A stretch of 40,303 nucleotides of DNA from Roseateles toxinivorans (GCA_945898095.1 CAMDHE010000030.1:1-40303); one strand, 5' to 3'. Shown: positions 17,191 to 29,634, counted from the first letter of the stretch. The notes: generated by a model from the letters alone, not told the origin. A program made the numbers and translations.

Positions 17191-18873
17191 TCAGAACAAA
17201 CCGCTGATTCGACCTGCGGCATCGACATCGATGCGTTCGGCCGATGGGACCTTGGGCAAGCCTGGCATCGTCATGATGTCGCCGCAGATCGCCACGATGA
17301 ATTCAGCGCCGGCATTCAGCCTCAACTCGCGAACTTGCAGGCTATGCCCGGTCGGCGCACCGCGCAAGCCCGGATCGCTGCTGAACGAATAAGGCGTCTT
17401 GGCGATGCAGACCGGCAACTCGCCCCAACCGGCATCCTGCCATTCCTGCAATTGCGCGAGGGCTTTCGGTGCAAAGACGACTTCGGCGGCGCGATAAATG
17501 CCGGTCGCCACCCGGCGGATCTTGTCGGCCAACGGCAGCGCATCGGCGTACATCGGCACCCGAGCAGCAGCTTTGCCTTCGCATAATTTCACCACGGCCT
17601 GGGCCAAGGCCATCGCACCGGGACCGCCGTCGGCCCAATGGGTCGCGACCACGCAGCCGACTCCGAATTGCGCGCAAAAGCGCTCGATCATGGCCAGTTC
17701 TTCGGGCAGGTCCGCATCAAAGCGGTTGATCGACACGACCAGCGGCAAGCCCAAATGTTGCTGGAGGTTCTCGATATGGCGGCCCAGATTGGGCAGACCG
17801 GCCTCGAGCGCCAGCAAGGTATTGCTGGCCGGGTTCTTCGCGGCATCAGCGCCGCCATGGTATTTCAGGGCTCGCACGGTGGCGACGAGGACAGCGCAGC
17901 CCGGTTGCAGACCCGCTTTGCGGCATTTGATGTTGACGAACTTCTCGGCACCGAGATCAGCGCCGAAACCGGCCTCGGTGACGACATAGTCGGCCAGCTT
18001 CAAGGCGGTGCGGGTGGCGATGACCGAGTTGCAGCCGTGCGCAATATTGGCGAAAGGACCGCCATGGACGAAGGCAGGCGTGCCTTCCAGCGTTTGCACC
18101 AGATTTGGCGCCAGCGCGTCCTTGAGCAGCGCGGCCATCGCGCCGTCGGCCTTCAAGTCACGCGCCGTCACGTTCTTGCGGGCGGCGGTCTGGCCGACGA
18201 TGATGTTGCCGAGCCTGCGTTTCAGGTCGGCGAGCGAGCTCGACAGGCAGACGATCGCCATCACCTCGGAAGCGACAACGATGTCGAAACCGTCCTGGCG
18301 CGGGAAGCCGTTGCCCGGGCCGCCCAGGCTCACCGTGATGTCACGCAAGGCGCGGTCGTTCATGTCCACGACACGTCGCCAGCTGATGCGGCGCGCATCC
18401 AGCGCCAGCGCATTGCCATGGTGGATATGGTTGTCGATCAAGGCCGACAACAGGTTGTGCGCCAGCGCAATGGCATGGAAATCGCCAGTGAAATGCAGAT
18501 TGATGTCTTCCATCGGCACGACCTGGGCATAGCCGCCGCCGGCAGCGCCGCCCTTCATGCCAAAGCATGGGCCCATCGACGGCTCACGCAGGCAGATCAC
18601 CGCCTTCTTGCCGATCTGGTTCAGGCCGTCGCCCAGTCCGACAGTCGTAGTTGTTTTGCCTTCGCCCGGCGGCGTTGGCGAGATCGCGGTGACCAGCACC
18701 AGATGACCCTCGCTGCGCTGCCCTTCCAGGCCGGCGATATAAGACAAGTTGATCTTGGCCTTGTAATGGCCATAAGGGATCAATGCTTCTTCAGGCAGGG
18801 CCAGCCTGGCTTGCGCCAGCGGCAGAACTTTTTGCAATGTTGCGGCCTGGGCGATGTCGATGTCAGTAGGCAT
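17191..18873 (-). CDS. fhs: Formate--tetrahydrofolate ligase
   Basis: 560 residues, full family length. The enzyme joins formate to tetrahydrofolate with ATP to give 10-formyl-THF for one-carbon metabolism. The nucleotide loop is [20 protein letters not shown] near residue 70. Other blocks are [29 protein letters not shown], and [13 protein letters not shown]. It is followed directly by dusA and preceded by the hydroxyisobutyryl-CoA hydrolase gene with a 28-base gap. Confidence 0.97.
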   Translation of the reverse strand: MPTDIDIAQAATLQKVLPLAQARLALPEEALIPYGHYKAKINLSYIAGLEGQRSEGHLVLVTAISPTPPGEGKTTTTVGLGDGLNQIGKKAVICLREPSMGPCFGMKGGAAGGGYAQVVPMEDINLHFTGDFHAIALAHNLLSALIDNHIHHGNALALDARRISWRRVVDMNDRALRDITVSLGGPGNGFPRQDGFDIVVASEVMAIVCLSSSLADLKRRLGNIIVGQTAARKNVTARDLKADGAMAALLKDALAPNLVQTLEGTPAFVHGGPFANIAHGCNSVIATRTALKLADYVVTEAGFGADLGAEKFVNIKCRKAGLQPGCAVLVATVRALKYHGGADAAKNPASNTLLALEAGLPNLGRHIENLQQHLGLPLVVSINRFDADLPEELAMIERFCAQFGVGCVVATHWADGGPGAMALAQAVVKLCEGKAAARVPMYADALPLADKIRRVATGIYRAAEVVFAPKALAQLQEWQDAGWGELPVCIAKTPYSFSSDPGLRGAPTGHSLQVRELRLNAGAEFIVAICGDIMTMPGLPKVPSAERIDVDAAGRISGLF

Positions 18874-18901
18874 CAGGATTTTCCGGTTTGGGTGAGTTCG
18901 G

Positions 18902-20017
18902 TTATTTCAGGCCGCGCAGCGGATGTTGCGCAGGCGTCCAGGGGCTGTCGAAATAGGCCTGCACCATTGCCGGGGTGACCGCTTCGATGGCTGAAGGTTT
19001 CCAGCGCGGCGCATGATCCTTGTCGATCACCAAGGCGCGGATACCTTCGACGGTTTCGTTCTCGAGCAAGGGTCGCAGATGGAAGCATTGGTGCACCATA
19101 TCGCGCTCCATGCGCAAGTCCTCGGCCAGCGTCATGGCCCTGGCGCGGCGCAACTGTTCCAGCGTCACGGCCAGCATCAGCGGTGAACGCTGCAGCAGCT
19201 TGGCCAGCATCCGTGCCGACCAAGGGTCATCGGCTGCTGCCAGCGACGCGATGATCGCCGCCACATCAGGCTGACCGAAATGCTGGTCGATCAGGGCCTG
19301 CGGCGGCAAGCTGCTGGCCGGTGCCAGATCGGCCTGTTCCATCACGCTGGCGATCACATGCTCGGCGCTGGCCTGCTCGCCATGGCGCAAATTCTCGATC
19401 AAGGCCGGCAATGCCGCAGACTGAATGAAGACATCGCCGAGGCCATATTCAATTGCCTCGGTGGCGGCAATCGGCTCGCCGGTCAAGGCCAGCCATTGGC
19501 CGACATGTCCCGGGCATTGGCCGAGGAAAAAACCGCCGCCGACATCCGGGAACAGGCCGATATGCGTCTCTGGCATCGCCAGGCGACTGCGTTCGGTCAG
19601 CACGCGCAGGCGGGCGCCCTGGCTGATGCCCATGCCGCCGCCGATTACCAATCCATCCATCAGCGCGATATAGGGCTTCGGGTAATGGTGGATCAGGTGG
19701 TTGAGTGCGTATTCCTCGGTGAAAAAATCATCCAGCCCGGCATCACCATTGAAGGCGGCGACATGGAAAAAGCGGATGTCGCCGCCAGCGCAGAAGACCG
19801 GCGCTTTGCCCGGACGAGCGGCCGCCAGCAACATGACTGACTGGATCTCGGGTGCGTCCTGCCAGGCTTGCAGCAAGACGGTGATGTCCCGAATCATCGC
19901 CAGCGACAAGGCATTCAGCGCTTCGGGCCGGTTCAAGGTGATCAGGCCCAGGCAACCGTTGACTTCGGCGTGGATCTGGCCTTGGGACTGCAGGACGGGA
20001 ATCAAAGCGGGCGTCAT
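18902..20017 (-). CDS. 3-hydroxyisobutyryl-CoA hydrolase (enoyl-CoA hydratase/isomerase family)
   Basis: 371 residues. The crotonase fold is shown by [18 protein letters not shown], the oxyanion segments FCAGGDIR and [12 protein letters not shown], and [17 protein letters not shown]. The long C-terminal helical part (~residues 230-371) with [17 protein letters not shown] is what sets the hydroxyisobutyryl-CoA hydrolase group apart from simple hydratases of ~260 residues. The reaction frees 3-hydroxyisobutyrate from its CoA ester in valine breakdown. It is coupled by a four-base overlap to the upstream EamA transporter gene. Other valine genes are not nearby, so the pathway role is inferred from family only. 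Confidence 0.9.
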   Translation of the reverse strand: MTPALIPVLQSQGQIHAEVNGCLGLITLNRPEALNALSLAMIRDITVLLQAWQDAPEIQSVMLLAAARPGKAPVFCAGGDIRFFHVAAFNGDAGLDDFFTEEYALNHLIHHYPKPYIALMDGLVIGGGMGISQGARLRVLTERSRLAMPETHIGLFPDVGGGFFLGQCPGHVGQWLALTGEPIAATEAIEYGLGDVFIQSAALPALIENLRHGEQASAEHVIASVMEQADLAPASSLPPQALIDQHFGQPDVAAIIASLAAADDPWSARMLAKLLQRSPLMLAVTLEQLRRARAMTLAEDLRMERDMVHQCFHLRPLLENETVEGIRALVIDKDHAPRWKPSAIEAVTPAMVQAYFDSPWTPAQHPLRGLK

Positions 20018-20937
20018 GCCTGGCTCCGTGAATTAGGGGTTGAAACAATCGGCATGGCTGCGTACGAAGTGATTTTCCGGGCCAGTAACTCGTTGCCGAT
20101 CAAGGCTGCCAGCACCATAGCACCGCCGACCAGGGTCGAGGAAGAAGGGTCTTCCCCGGCTCCAAGCCAGGCCCACAACACACCAAAAATGACTTCGAGC
20201 AGACCCAGCAGTGACAACTCGGCCCCTGACAGCACCCGGCTCAGCCGCACCACCAGCAGGCATGGCAGGGTCAATTGGAACAAGCCCAGGCCGGCGAGCA
20301 ATGACAGATCGTGAACCGAGGCCTGCAATGGCAAAGCCAATGGCAGGGTCGCAACTGTCGACAGCAAGGCGCCGAGCAGCAGGGCCAGCGGCATGTCGCT
20401 GTGCTTTGCTTTCGGCGCTTGACCCGCATGCTGGAGCAAACACCAATTGGTCGCAGTAGCCAGCGGCACGCAAAGAGCGACGGCAATGCCTTGCAGATTG
20501 GCATGGGTATCGAACTGCTGGCTGAACATCCAGGCCAGACCGGCGCTGCCCAGCAGGATGGCGGCCCAGGTGCGCAAAGGCAGTTTGTGGTGCAAGAACA
20601 AGCGCGAGAACAACGCTGTCAGCAGCGGCGCCAGGGCCATCGTCACCAGCACATTGGCAACGCTGGTGAGCTTCAAAGCAAGCATGAAGGCGGTGAACAT
20701 CACCGCCCAGCAAAGGCCGGAGAAGCGGACCAAATTCGGTGCCAGCAGCAACTGCCTGAACAGCGCCGGCCCGCGCTGCCAGCCCAACGCCATCGAGAGA
20801 AAAACCAGCGTGAAGGCACTGCGCCAGAAGGTCAGCTCAAAGCTGCGCGCGTCCTGCAAATGCCGCGTCACCACCCCGGCCATGCTCCACAGCAAGGTGA
20901 CCAGCAGCATCAGGAGCAAGGCGCGCCGATGACTCAT
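20014..20937 (-). CDS. EamA/DMT family inner-membrane transporter
   Basis: 307 residues from ATG 20937 (MSHRRALLLMLLVTLLWS). About ten hydrophobic helices in two EamA repeats are seen: the first has SMAGVVTRHLQ and FWRSAFTLVFLSMALG, the second GLFQLTLPCLLVV and LGLLEVIFGVLWAWLGAGE. The family exports metabolites or amino acids, and the substrate cannot be read from sequence. A TTG at 20949 would add four residues but has no support. It overlaps the hydrolase gene by four bases, so the pair is one operon. Confidence 0.88.
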   Translation of the reverse strand: MSHRRALLLMLLVTLLWSMAGVVTRHLQDARSFELTFWRSAFTLVFLSMALGWQRGPALFRQLLLAPNLVRFSGLCWAVMFTAFMLALKLTSVANVLVTMALAPLLTALFSRLFLHHKLPLRTWAAILLGSAGLAWMFSQQFDTHANLQGIAVALCVPLATATNWCLLQHAGQAPKAKHSDMPLALLLGALLSTVATLPLALPLQASVHDLSLLAGLGLFQLTLPCLLVVRLSRVLSGAELSLLGLLEVIFGVLWAWLGAGEDPSSSTLVGGAMVLAALIGNELLARKITSYAAMPIVSTPNSRSQA

Positions 20938-21060
20938 CGAAATAGGCAATGGGGAAACACCTTGTCAACATAGAACAAGGCGGCAGTCGCTCCGAAGAGC
21001 TTGTGCGCGCCTTGTCTCATGCCCGGGAGTCATTCGCCCCGGGCAGATGGCCGTCAAGCA

Positions 21061-22881
21061 TCAACGCGAAAAGCGCTTGCGTTCGTTTTCGGTCAGATAA
21101 CGCTTGCGCAAGCGGATGCTCTTGGGCGTGATTTCGACCAATTCATCGTCCTCGATGAACTCGACGCCGTACTCCAGCGTCAAATCGATCGGCGGCGTGA
21201 CCTTGATGGCGTCTTCTTTGCCGCTAACCCGGAAGTTGGTCAACTGCTTGGTGCGCGTGGCATTGACGACCAGGTCGTTGTCGCGGTTGTGGATGCCGAC
21301 GATCATGCCTTCATAGACCGGGTCATTGGGCTTGACGAACATGCGTCCGCGGTCGTCCAGTTTGCCCAGGGCGTAAGTGAAGATCTCACCGGCGTCCATC
21401 GAGATCAGGACGCCGTTCTTGCGTCCGCCGATCTCGCCCTTGTGCGGCTCGTAGCTGTCGAAGATGTTGCTGATCAAACCCGAACCACGGGTCAAATTCA
21501 TGAACTCGTTGGAGAAACCGATCAAGCCGCGAGCCGGGATCCGGTATTCCAGACGCACACGGCCACGGCCGTCCGATTCCATATTGACCAGGTCGCCCTT
21601 GCGCTCGCCTAGCGCCTGCATCACGCCACCCTGGTGAGTTTCCTCGACGTCAGCGGTGACCAATTCGATGGGCTCATGTTTTTCGCCATCGACATCGCGG
21701 AACACCACACGCGGCTTCGAGACTGCCATTTCGTAGCCTTCACGGCGCATGTTCTCCAGCAGAATCGTCAGGTGCAACTCACCGCGACCCATGACTTCGA
21801 AGATGCCCTCTTCGTCGGTCTCGGCAACGCGCAGCGCCACATTGCTCTGCAACTCTTTTTGCAGACGGTCCCAGAGCTGGCGGCTGGTGACGAATTTGCC
21901 TTCGCGGCCGGCCAAGGGGCTGGTGTTGACGCAGAAATTCATCGTCAGCGTCGGCTCGTCGACCTTGAGCATCGGCAGCGGAGCGGGCCTCAGCACATCC
22001 GTCACGGTCACGCCGATGCCGATTTCCGAGATGCCGTTGATCAACACGATGTCGCCGGGGCCGGCTTCGGTAACTTGCACACGGTCCAGACCCTGGAAGG
22101 TCAGCACATTATTGATACGGCCCTTGGTGGATTTGCCTTCAGGGCCTTCCATCACCACCACATCCATGCCGGGCTTGATCGTGCCCTGGCTGATGCGGCC
22201 GACGCCGATGCGGCCGACGAAGGTCGAAAAATCCAGCGCTGAAATCTGCAATTGCAGCGGCGCTTCGGGGTCACCCTTCTGTGGCGGCACATGGGCCAGC
22301 ACGGTGTTGAACAGGGCCGACATGTCCGGGCCCCATTGCTCACCAGGCGCGCCTTCGACCAGCGAGGTCCAGCCGTTGATGCCCGAAGCGTAGACCACTG
22401 GAAAGTCGAGTTGTTCGTCAGTGGCGCCGAGCTTGTCGAACAAATCGAAAGCGGCATTGATCACGGCATCGGGCTTGGCGCCAGGCTTGTCGACCTTGTT
22501 GACCACCACGATCGGCTTCAATCCCAGGGCCAGGGCCTTCTTGGTGACGAAACGGGTCTGTGGCATCGGGCCTTCCTGCGCGTCGATCAACAGCACCACG
22601 CCGTCGACCATCGACAAAGCGCGCTCGACCTCGCCGCCGAAGTCGGCATGTCCCGGGGTATCCACGATGTTGATGTGGGTGCCTTCCCAGGAAACGGCGC
22701 AATTCTTGGCCAGAATGGTGATGCCGCGTTCGCGTTCGATGGCGTTGTTGTCCATCACGGTGTCGATCACTTTTTCGTGTTCGGCGAAGGTGCCGCTCTG
22801 GCGCAGCAATTGGTCAACCATGGTGGTTTTGCCATGGTCAACGTGGGCGATGATGGCGATGTTGCGGATTTGCTTGGTCAT
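21061..22881 (-). CDS. typA: Ribosome-associated GTPase BipA/TypA
   Basis: 606 residues. It is a translational GTPase related to EF-G that binds the ribosome and aids 50S assembly and stress responses. G1 is [15 protein letters not shown] (residues ~11-25), G3 [12 protein letters not shown], and G4 NKVDKPGA. The C-terminal BipA-specific region begins around [16 protein letters not shown] and ends in the basic tail [18 protein letters not shown]. It overlaps the truB stop by four bases and ends the rimP-nusA-infB-rbfA-truB-typA run. Confidence 0.97.
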   Translation of the reverse strand: MTKQIRNIAIIAHVDHGKTTMVDQLLRQSGTFAEHEKVIDTVMDNNAIERERGITILAKNCAVSWEGTHINIVDTPGHADFGGEVERALSMVDGVVLLIDAQEGPMPQTRFVTKKALALGLKPIVVVNKVDKPGAKPDAVINAAFDLFDKLGATDEQLDFPVVYASGINGWTSLVEGAPGEQWGPDMSALFNTVLAHVPPQKGDPEAPLQLQISALDFSTFVGRIGVGRISQGTIKPGMDVVVMEGPEGKSTKGRINNVLTFQGLDRVQVTEAGPGDIVLINGISEIGIGVTVTDVLRPAPLPMLKVDEPTLTMNFCVNTSPLAGREGKFVTSRQLWDRLQKELQSNVALRVAETDEEGIFEVMGRGELHLTILLENMRREGYEMAVSKPRVVFRDVDGEKHEPIELVTADVEETHQGGVMQALGERKGDLVNMESDGRGRVRLEYRIPARGLIGFSNEFMNLTRGSGLISNIFDSYEPHKGEIGGRKNGVLISMDAGEIFTYALGKLDDRGRMFVKPNDPVYEGMIVGIHNRDNDLVVNATRTKQLTNFRVSGKEDAIKVTPPIDLTLEYGVEFIEDDELVEITPKSIRLRKRYLTENERKRFSR

Positions 22882-23852
22882 ACGGGGCTTCCTAAAAAAC
22901 TGCTTTCAGTACTCACGAGGCTTTTGACCTCATGCGGACTCAATAATCGATCGGCGATCAACTCGCCGTCAGTGATATGGGCACTGCCCAGAAATGCATG
23001 GGGTTCGGGTCCGTAAACCCGTACATGCGCTGCGTCTTCATTGCTGTCGCTGTAAAGGCGACGCCGCAGACCGTTCAGAAAACGGGCTGCTTCGGTCTGG
23101 TCGAGCCGCAGCTCAGGCCAGTCCGACAACAAGGAGTCGGGCGGACGCAGCAAGGCCTCACGCTCGATTTCAGTCAAGGCAGCCAGCGCGTCCAGACTGA
23201 TCGCCTCACCAATGGCCAGCGGGCCAGAAGCGGTTCGCCGCAGCGCGCTCAATGAAGCGCCGCAACCGAGACGGTGGCCGATGTCTTCAGCCAGCGTACG
23301 GATGTAAGTGCCCTTGCTGCAGCGTACGGCCAAGCTCAGGCGCTCATCCTGCCAGTCGATGATGTCAATGGCGTGAATCGTCACGCGCCGCGAGGGTCGC
23401 TCGATGACGATGCCGGCGCGGGCATATTCGTAAAGCGGTCGGCCCTCATGCTTGAGGGCCGAATGCATCGGCGGCACCTGGTCGATCGCCCCGGTAAAGG
23501 CCATGCAGGCGGCTTCGATCTGCTCGCGCGTGACCTGCACTTCGTGCTGTTCAAGCACCTCCCCTTCGGCGTCGCCGGTTGTGGTCCTGACGCCGAGCCG
23601 AAGCACGGCCTCATATGCCTTGTCGGCATCGAGGCTGATCTGGCTGAATTTGGTACCGGCACCGAAGCACAGCGGCAGCAGACCGGTGGCCAGAGGATCC
23701 AGCGTGCCGGTATGGCCGGCTTTCTCGGCGCGCAACAACCATTTGGCTTTTTGCAGGGCATCGTTACTCGACAGACCCAGCGGCTTGTCAAGCAGCAGCA
23801 CGCCGTGCAAAGCACGACGCGGCGTCTTGGGGCGCTGGATTTTGGCAATCAT
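22878..23852 (-). CDS. truB: tRNA pseudouridine(55) synthase
   Basis: 324 residues. TruB makes pseudouridine 55 in the T loop of tRNAs. The catalytic Asp is in [16 protein letters not shown] (about residue 50), and the N-terminal block [17 protein letters not shown], the segment [15 protein letters not shown] and [15 protein letters not shown] are all present. A C-terminal PUA-like part follows. It starts 11 bases after the rbfA stop. Confidence 0.97.
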   Translation of the reverse strand: MIAKIQRPKTPRRALHGVLLLDKPLGLSSNDALQKAKWLLRAEKAGHTGTLDPLATGLLPLCFGAGTKFSQISLDADKAYEAVLRLGVRTTTGDAEGEVLEQHEVQVTREQIEAACMAFTGAIDQVPPMHSALKHEGRPLYEYARAGIVIERPSRRVTIHAIDIIDWQDERLSLAVRCSKGTYIRTLAEDIGHRLGCGASLSALRRTASGPLAIGEAISLDALAALTEIEREALLRPPDSLLSDWPELRLDQTEAARFLNGLRRRLYSDSNEDAAHVRVYGPEPHAFLGSAHITDGELIADRLLSPHEVKSLVSTESSFLGSPV

Positions 23853-23863
23853 CGGGTGTTGGC

Positions 23864-24277
23864 TTAGTCGGCGGCCTTGGTATCGGCTGCAGCACCATCT
23901 TGTGCTACCGGCTCATCATCCTTGGCACGGGTCGAATTGGCCTGGTTGATCAAGGCGCTCAATTCGGCTGCCCGCTCGGTCGTGCGGTCGAAGTGGAAAT
24001 GCAGGCTTGGCACCGTATGGATCTGCAAGCGCTTGAACAAGCCGTTGCGCAAGAAACCAGCGGCTTCGTTCAATGCTTCGCCGGTTTCCTTGGCATCACC
24101 GACCAGCACCGAGAAGAACACTTTCGCGTGGGCATAGTCAGGCGTGACCTCGACCGCGTTGACGGTGGCCATACCAATGCGTGGATCCTTCAATTCGCGA
24201 ATCAACTCGGCCAGATCGCGCTGGATCTGGTCGGCCACCCGGAAACTGCGGTTGGGTATGACCCTTTTATGTTTCAT
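23864..24277 (-). CDS. rbfA: Ribosome-binding factor A
   Basis: 137 residues with the KH-type fold of Rbf[24 protein letters not shown] near the N-terminus, [14 protein letters not shown] and [18 protein letters not shown] are the conserved blocks. RbfA acts in late 30S subunit maturation. The C-terminal ~20 residues ([13 protein letters not shown]) are low complexity and probably disordered. A strong hairpin lies between it and infB. Confidence 0.96.
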   Translation of the reverse strand: MKHKRVIPNRSFRVADQIQRDLAELIRELKDPRIGMATVNAVEVTPDYAHAKVFFSVLVGDAKETGEALNEAAGFLRNGLFKRLQIHTVPSLHFHFDRTTERAAELSALINQANSTRAKDDEPVAQDGAAADTKAAD

Positions 24278-24338
24278 GTTGAACTCCTGCCTGCTGCTTT
24301 TTTCGGCTCCCAGCCATCAATGCTGGGCCCTTCAAACA

Positions 24339-24371
24339 CAAACCCCGCCACTCCTTGGAGGGCGGGGTTTG
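24339..24371 (-). terminator. Strong hairpin between infB and rbfA (terminator or processing site)
   Basis: CAAACCCCGCC (24339-24349) pairs with GGCGGGGTTTG (24361-24371), with an inner CTCC/GGAG stem and one unpaired A. It lies 20 bases after the infB stop and about 60 before the rbfA start. On the minus strand the next bases are TGTTTG, not a clean U run, so it may lower or protect rather than stop transcription. A second small stem, CCCAGC (24309-24314) with GCTGGG (24322-24327), follows. Confidence 0.6.
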
Positions 24372-24391
24372 CTGGTTGAGGGCAATCCGCC

Positions 24392-27370
24392 TTAAAGCGA
24401 CCGGGCAACTTCCTTGACCTCGAAGAATTCCAGCTGATCGCCTTCGGCGATGTCGCTGTAGTTCTTCAGCTTGATACCGCACTCGAAGCCTTCCTTGACT
24501 TCGCGCACATCGTCCTTCATGCGCTTCAAGGTATCGATGTCGCCGGTGTAGATCACCACGTTCTCGCGGATAAGGCGGAAACGTGCGGCCCGGTTGACCG
24601 TACCCGAGGTGACCATGCAACCAGCAATCGTGCCGATCTTGGTCGCCACGAAGACAGTGCGGATCTCGGCGGTGCCGATGACTTCCTCGCGCTGCTCGGG
24701 AGCCAGCATGCCGGTCATCGCTGCCTTCACTTCATCCACTGCGTCATAGATGATGTTGTAGTAGCGGATGTCGACCGTGTTGTTCTCGGCCAGCTTGCGC
24801 GCACCGGCATCGGCACGCACATTGAAGGCGATGATGACGGCCTTCGAGGCCATCGCCAGATTGACGTCTGACTCGTTGATCGCACCAACTGCAGCATGGA
24901 CGATCTGCACCTTGACTTCAGGCGTGGACAGCTTCAACAGCGAAGCCGCCAGTGCCTCCTGCGAACCCTGCACATCGGACTTGATGATCAAGGCCATCGT
25001 CTGCACATCGCCAGCACCCATGTTCTCGAACATGTTTTCCATCTTGGAGGCCTGCTGACGCGACAGTTTCACATCGCGGTACTTGCCCGAACGGAAGGTG
25101 GCGATTTCACGTGCCCGGCGCTCATCGCCCAGCACCATGAATTCATCACCGGCTTGCGGCACTTCGGTCAGGCCCTGGATTTCAACCGGAATCGACGGGC
25201 CCGCTTCGGTACAGGACTTGCCATCTTCGTCGAGCATGGCGCGCACACGGCCATAGGTCGAACCGGCCAGCACCACGTCGCCGCGCTTCAAAGTGCCTGA
25301 TTGAACCAGGATCGTCGCAACCGGACCGCGGCCCTTGTCGAGCTTGGCTTCGATTACCAGGCCCTTGGCCATTGACATCGAAGGAGCACGCAGTTCGAGC
25401 ACTTCGGCTTGCAGCAAAACGCGTTCAAGCAGACTGTCGACGCCTTCGCCGGTCTTGGCCGATACCGCCACGAATGGCGTTTCGCCACCGAAGTCCTCGG
25501 GCACCACGCCCTCAGCCACCAGTTCCGACTTGAGGCGTTCGATATTGGCGCCTGGCTTGTCGATCTTGTTCATCGCCACCACCAAGGGCACGCCAGCCGC
25601 CTTGGCATGGCTGATCGCTTCCTTGGTCTGCGGCATCACGCCGTCATCAGCCGCCACCACCAGAATCACGATGTCGGTAGCTTTGGCTCCACGAGCGCGC
25701 ATGGCGGTAAACGCCGCGTGACCCGGGGTGTCGAGGAAGGTAATCATGCCGCGCGGCGTATCAACGTGATAAGCGCCGATATGCTGGGTGATGCCACCGG
25801 CTTCGCCCGCTGCCACACGGGCACGGCGGATGTAGTCGAGCAAGGAGGTCTTGCCATGGTCGACGTGACCCATGACGGTGACGACCGGCGCGCGAGGGTT
25901 GGATTCATGCTGCTGCTCGGATGTCGTGCCCTCTTCTTCCAGGAACGCATCGGGATCGTCGAGCTTGGCCGGGAAGGCCTTGTGGCCCATTTCCTCGACC
26001 AGAATCATCGCGGTTTCCTGATCCAGCTGCTGATTGATCGTGACCATCTGGCCCAGTTTCATCAACACCTTGATCAGCTCGGAGGCCTTGATCGACATCT
26101 TGTGCGCCAGATCGGCAACCGAAATCGTCTCGGGCACATGCACTTCCTGCGCTTGCACTTCAACCGGAGCGGCAAAACTGGTCAGTCCACCGCGGCGATC
26201 AGCACCACGGTCGCTGCTGCCGCGACGGCCGCCAGCGGCACCTCGGGTCGGAGCGCGCCAACCGCCAGCTGCGGGCCTTGCACCACCGGGTGCGGCCGGG
26301 CCGGCAGGCTTGACGCCACCGCGCTTCTTGTCATCAGACCAACTGGATGACAGTTTTTCGGATTTGACTGATTTCTTCTCGCCCGGCTTGGCCACACCAG
26401 CCACTGGCGCGCCCGGAGTTCCGGGTTTCTTGTGGATGGTGCCCTTGATTTCCTTGGCAGGTTCAACCGGCTTGGGCTCTTCCTTCTTGGCCGTCATCAC
26501 CCGCTTGGGGGCATTCATCATCGCGCGGATGGCCGAGGCCTCGGACTCGGCGGCCTTGCGGCGGCGCTCCAGATCGACCTGTTTTTGTTTCTCTTCGGCA
26601 CCGACGTCGATGGCTTTGACCACACGCAGGACTGGTTTGACCGGTTCTACTGGAGCGGCGACTACGACCGGCTCGACAGCTGCAATCACAAGGGGTTCGG
26701 CCACAGCTTCCGGTGCAGCTTTCGCGCTGCGGCTGGCGGCAGAAGCCTTGTTGATCGCTGCAGCCTCCTTGGCCACCGATTCGGCGGTTCCGCGAGGCGC
26801 CCTCGAGGCGGCTCTGGCGGCGGCGGCATCAGCCACTGCACGCGCGGCGGCCTCGTCGGTCGCGATGATGTCGGCGGCCACCTTGGCCAGACGGCGCTGC
26901 TCGTCGGCTTCACGGACAAGTCGCTCGGCCTGTTCACGCTCGCGCACCCGGATCGCCAACTCGGCCTCTTGCTGACGCAAAGCGTCGGCCTGGGCCAGAG
27001 CCTCTTCCTGACGGCGCTGCAGATCGGCCTCGTCGACGACATGGCCGGCGTCGTCGCCGCCCGCAGTCTCGTCGAACTTGATGAAAGTACGCTTCTTGCG
27101 TACTTCAACCTGGATCGTTCTTGCCTTGCCACTGGCATCGGCCTGCTTGATTTCGCTGGTCGACTTGCGAGTCAGCGTGATCTTCTTGCGGTCGACGCCT
27201 GCGGTGCCATGCGCGGTGCGCAGATGGGCCAGCAGACGTTCCTTGTCAGCTTCGTTCATTACATCATCGGTAGATGCCTTGTTGACGCCAGCTGCTTGCA
27301 GCTGCTCAAGCAGCGTACTCGCTGATCGTTGAAGCTCTGCGGCGAACTGGGCGACGGTAGTCACAGCCAT
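24392..27370 (-). CDS. infB: Translation initiation factor IF-2
   Basis: 992 residues, long but normal for betaproteobacteria. IF-2 delivers initiator tRNA to the 30S subunit with GTP. The N-terminal IF2N domain ([20 protein letters not shown]) is followed by a long charged, Ala/Lys/Glu-rich linker and a Gly-rich basic stretch before a second IF2N domain ([20 protein letters not shown]). The G domain near residue 500 has [21 protein letters not shown] and NKIDKPGA. The C-terminal IF2 domains are complete to VKEVARSL. The hairpin at 24339-24371 separates it from rbfA. Confidence 0.98.
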   Translation of the reverse strand: MAVTTVAQFAAELQRSASTLLEQLQAAGVNKASTDDVMNEADKERLLAHLRTAHGTAGVDRKKITLTRKSTSEIKQADASGKARTIQVEVRKKRTFIKFDETAGGDDAGHVVDEADLQRRQEEALAQADALRQQEAELAIRVREREQAERLVREADEQRRLAKVAADIIATDEAAARAVADAAAARAASRAPRGTAESVAKEAAAINKASAASRSAKAAPEAVAEPLVIAAVEPVVVAAPVEPVKPVLRVVKAIDVGAEEKQKQVDLERRRKAAESEASAIRAMMNAPKRVMTAKKEEPKPVEPAKEIKGTIHKKPGTPGAPVAGVAKPGEKKSVKSEKLSSSWSDDKKRGGVKPAGPAAPGGARPAAGGWRAPTRGAAGGRRGSSDRGADRRGGLTSFAAPVEVQAQEVHVPETISVADLAHKMSIKASELIKVLMKLGQMVTINQQLDQETAMILVEEMGHKAFPAKLDDPDAFLEEEGTTSEQQHESNPRAPVVTVMGHVDHGKTSLLDYIRRARVAAGEAGGITQHIGAYHVDTPRGMITFLDTPGHAAFTAMRARGAKATDIVILVVAADDGVMPQTKEAISHAKAAGVPLVVAMNKIDKPGANIERLKSELVAEGVVPEDFGGETPFVAVSAKTGEGVDSLLERVLLQAEVLELRAPSMSMAKGLVIEAKLDKGRGPVATILVQSGTLKRGDVVLAGSTYGRVRAMLDEDGKSCTEAGPSIPVEIQGLTEVPQAGDEFMVLGDERRAREIATFRSGKYRDVKLSRQQASKMENMFENMGAGDVQTMALIIKSDVQGSQEALAASLLKLSTPEVKVQIVHAAVGAINESDVNLAMASKAVIIAFNVRADAGARKLAENNTVDIRYYNIIYDAVDEVKAAMTGMLAPEQREEVIGTAEIRTVFVATKIGTIAGCMVTSGTVNRAARFRLIRENVVIYTGDIDTLKRMKDDVREVKEGFECGIKLKNYSDIAEGDQLEFFEVKEVARSL

Positions 27371-27437
27371 TGTTGAATCCTTAACTTATGCGTTCGGTGC
27401 TGCGCGATTGATCGGTTGTGCCAGGGCGAAAATCGCC

Positions 27438-28916
27438 TCAGGTCGTGAACCAATGTTCGCGGGCTTTCATGATCATGATGCGGGCCTCAGCCTCGTCCAT
27501 GCCGACCAATTCAACCAATTCGTCGACGGCCAGATCTGCCAGGTCGTCGCGGGTGTTGATGTTGCCTTCAGCGAGCTTGGCGATCAGCTCGGGCGTGACG
27601 CCTTCCAGATCGCGCAGGTCTTGCGACACGCCTTCAGCCAGTTCTTCGCGGGCGATTTCCATTGTCAACAGCGCATCTTTGGCTCTTGAGCGCAACTCAT
27701 TGACCATGTCTTCGTCAAACGACTCGACTTCGAGCATTTCCTGCATCGGCACATAGGCCACTTCTTCGAGGCTGGTAAAGCCTTCGGAGATCAGGATGTC
27801 GGCAACTTCGGCATCGACATCGAGCTTCTCGATGAAGAGCTTGCGCACCGATTCGGATTCCTGCTCATGTTTGACGGCCGACTCCTCGGCCGACATGATG
27901 TTGATGCGCCAGCCGGTCAGCTCGGAAGCCAGCCGCACGTTCTGGCCGCCGCGACCAATTGCAATCGCCAGGTTTTCCTCGTCGACCACGACGTCCATCG
28001 CATGGCGCTCTTCATCCACCACGATCGACTGCACGTTCGCCGGCGCCAAAGCGCCAATCACGAACTGGGCCGGATCTTCAGACCACAACACGATGTCGAC
28101 CCGCTCACCAGCCAGTTCGTTGGTGACGCCATTGACGCGCGAGCCGCGCACGCCGACGCAAGTACCGATCGGGTCAACGCGCTTGTCATGCGAGATCACG
28201 GCAATCTTGGCGCGGGAACCGCAGTCGCGGGCGCAACTCTTGATTTCCAGCAGACCTTGCTCAATCTCGGGCACTTCCTGGGCGAACAACTCGACCATGA
28301 ATTCAGGCGCGCTGCGTGACAGCATGATCTGCGGTCCACGCTGCGTCGAGTCGATGCCCAGGATCACGGCACGGACGCGGTCGCCGGTGCGGAGATTTTC
28401 CTTCGAGATCATCTCGCTGCGCTTTAGGCGCCCTTCGACGCGACCTGACTCGGCAATGATGTCGCCCTTGTCGAGACGCTTTACCGTGCCGACGAAGATC
28501 TTCTCGCCCCGCGCCATGAAGTCATTCAGCAACTGCTCGCGTTCGGCATCACGAATCTTCTGCAGAATCACCTGTTTGGCGGCCTGCGCGCCGATACGGC
28601 CGATCGGCACCGAATCAACCGGCTCTTCGATATGGTCGTCGACTTCGATGTCGGCGATCTGTTCCTGTGCTTCAAACAAGAGGATTTCAGAATCGGGATT
28701 CTGCAGACCGGCTTCGCTGGGCACGACATGCCAGCGGCGGAAAGTCTCGTACTCGCCCGAATCGCGGTCGACGCAGACGCGGATGTCAGCCTCTCCGCCA
28801 TAAAGCCTCTTGGTCGCCGAAGCCAAAGCGGCCTCGACAGCGCCAAACACCACATCGCGTTCCACGCTTTTTTCGCGTGAAATTGCATCCACCAACATCA
28901 GCAGTTCGCGGTTCAT
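27438..28916 (-). CDS. nusA: Transcription termination/antitermination factor NusA
   Basis: 492 residues. The order is NusA N-terminal domain ([20 protein letters not shown]), S1 domain (around [22 protein letters not shown]), two KH domains ([21 protein letters not shown] and [18 protein letters not shown]), and two acidic C-terminal repeats as in E. coli NusA. It binds RNA polymerase and controls pausing, termination and antitermination. The start overlaps the rimP stop by four bases. Confidence 0.98.
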   Translation of the reverse strand: MNRELLMLVDAISREKSVERDVVFGAVEAALASATKRLYGGEADIRVCVDRDSGEYETFRRWHVVPSEAGLQNPDSEILLFEAQEQIADIEVDDHIEEPVDSVPIGRIGAQAAKQVILQKIRDAEREQLLNDFMARGEKIFVGTVKRLDKGDIIAESGRVEGRLKRSEMISKENLRTGDRVRAVILGIDSTQRGPQIMLSRSAPEFMVELFAQEVPEIEQGLLEIKSCARDCGSRAKIAVISHDKRVDPIGTCVGVRGSRVNGVTNELAGERVDIVLWSEDPAQFVIGALAPANVQSIVVDEERHAMDVVVDEENLAIAIGRGGQNVRLASELTGWRINIMSAEESAVKHEQESESVRKLFIEKLDVDAEVADILISEGFTSLEEVAYVPMQEMLEVESFDEDMVNELRSRAKDALLTMEIAREELAEGVSQDLRDLEGVTPELIAKLAEGNINTRDDLADLAVDELVELVGMDEAEARIMIMKAREHWFTT

Positions 28917-29497
28917 TGATCAGGACCTCCGTCAACCTTGTCATTAATGCGCACGACTTCTTCCCCACCGCCTTTTTTGGCCGGTGCGGGCTTGCTGCCG
29001 CGACCCTTGAAGTTCACCACGGGCACCAAGCGTGCTTCGCGGACTTCCTCAAGAGAAAAATCCAATGCCTGATCAGCGCCACCTTCGCTGATGATCAGGC
29101 GCCATTCGGGCGCTGCGGCGTCAACCGGCGCGGCCGTCTCTGGCAGCAGGGCCAGCATTCCCTTGTATTTCTTGCGCCCCTGGAACGGCATGCGCAGCGT
29201 GATCTCGACTTCCTGGCCGACAAAGCGCGCATAGTCGGCGGCTTTTTTCAGCGGACGGTCAAGACCCGGCGACGACACTTCAAGGCGCTCATAGGGGCAT
29301 TCCTCGACTTCGAGCACATATTGCAACTGCCGCGTCACGCGCTCGCAGTCTTCAACATTGATCAACTCGCCCGCAGCCGCCAACTCAGGCAGCCGATCGA
29401 TATAGACGCGCAGCAATCCAGCCGGGCTGCGTTCGCAGTCCACCAGGTCGTAACCCAGTCCGGTCACGGTTTTCTCAACAGCGTCTTGCCAATTCAT
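28913..29497 (-). CDS. rimP: Ribosome maturation factor RimP
   Basis: 194 residues. RimP acts in assembly of the 30S subunit. [28 protein letters not shown] and [28 protein letters not shown] are the two typical blocks of its two domains. The C-terminal ~30 residues ([15 protein letters not shown]) form a low-complexity extension. First coding gene of the six-gene operon. A promoter and a terminator-like hairpin lie upstream. Confidence 0.96.
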   Translation of the reverse strand: MNWQDAVEKTVTGLGYDLVDCERSPAGLLRVYIDRLPELAAAGELINVEDCERVTRQLQYVLEVEECPYERLEVSSPGLDRPLKKAADYARFVGQEVEITLRMPFQGRKKYKGMLALLPETAAPVDAAAPEWRLIISEGGADQALDFSLEEVREARLVPVVNFKGRGSKPAPAKKGGGEEVVRINDKVDGGPDQ

Positions 29498-29605
29498 GAA
29501 TCAGTAATCTTCAATTTCCCGCGGCACGTGCTGCGTATAGGGTCTTCCGGGCTGATTTTTTTGGTTTCAAAGCCATACCGGGCCAGGTAGCGAATTCGTT
29601 CGAGC

Positions 29606-29634
29606 AAAAAAAAATGGGCTGGATGAATCCGCCC
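29606..29634 (-). terminator. Terminator or attenuator in the rimP operon leader
   Basis: GGGC and GCCC with inner GGAT/ATCC (29616-29634) form a hairpin with a single bulged base. On the minus strand it is followed by A and nine T (29614-29606). It lies 109 bases upstream of rimP and downstream of the promoter at 29772-29800, so read-through or a second promoter is needed for the operon. Confidence 0.65.

Noticed and set aside
20998-21060. GC-rich dyad (GCCCGGG / CCCGGGC) after typA
   Set aside because: A stem can form near 21022-21048, but no T run follows on the minus strand, so I do not call a terminator.
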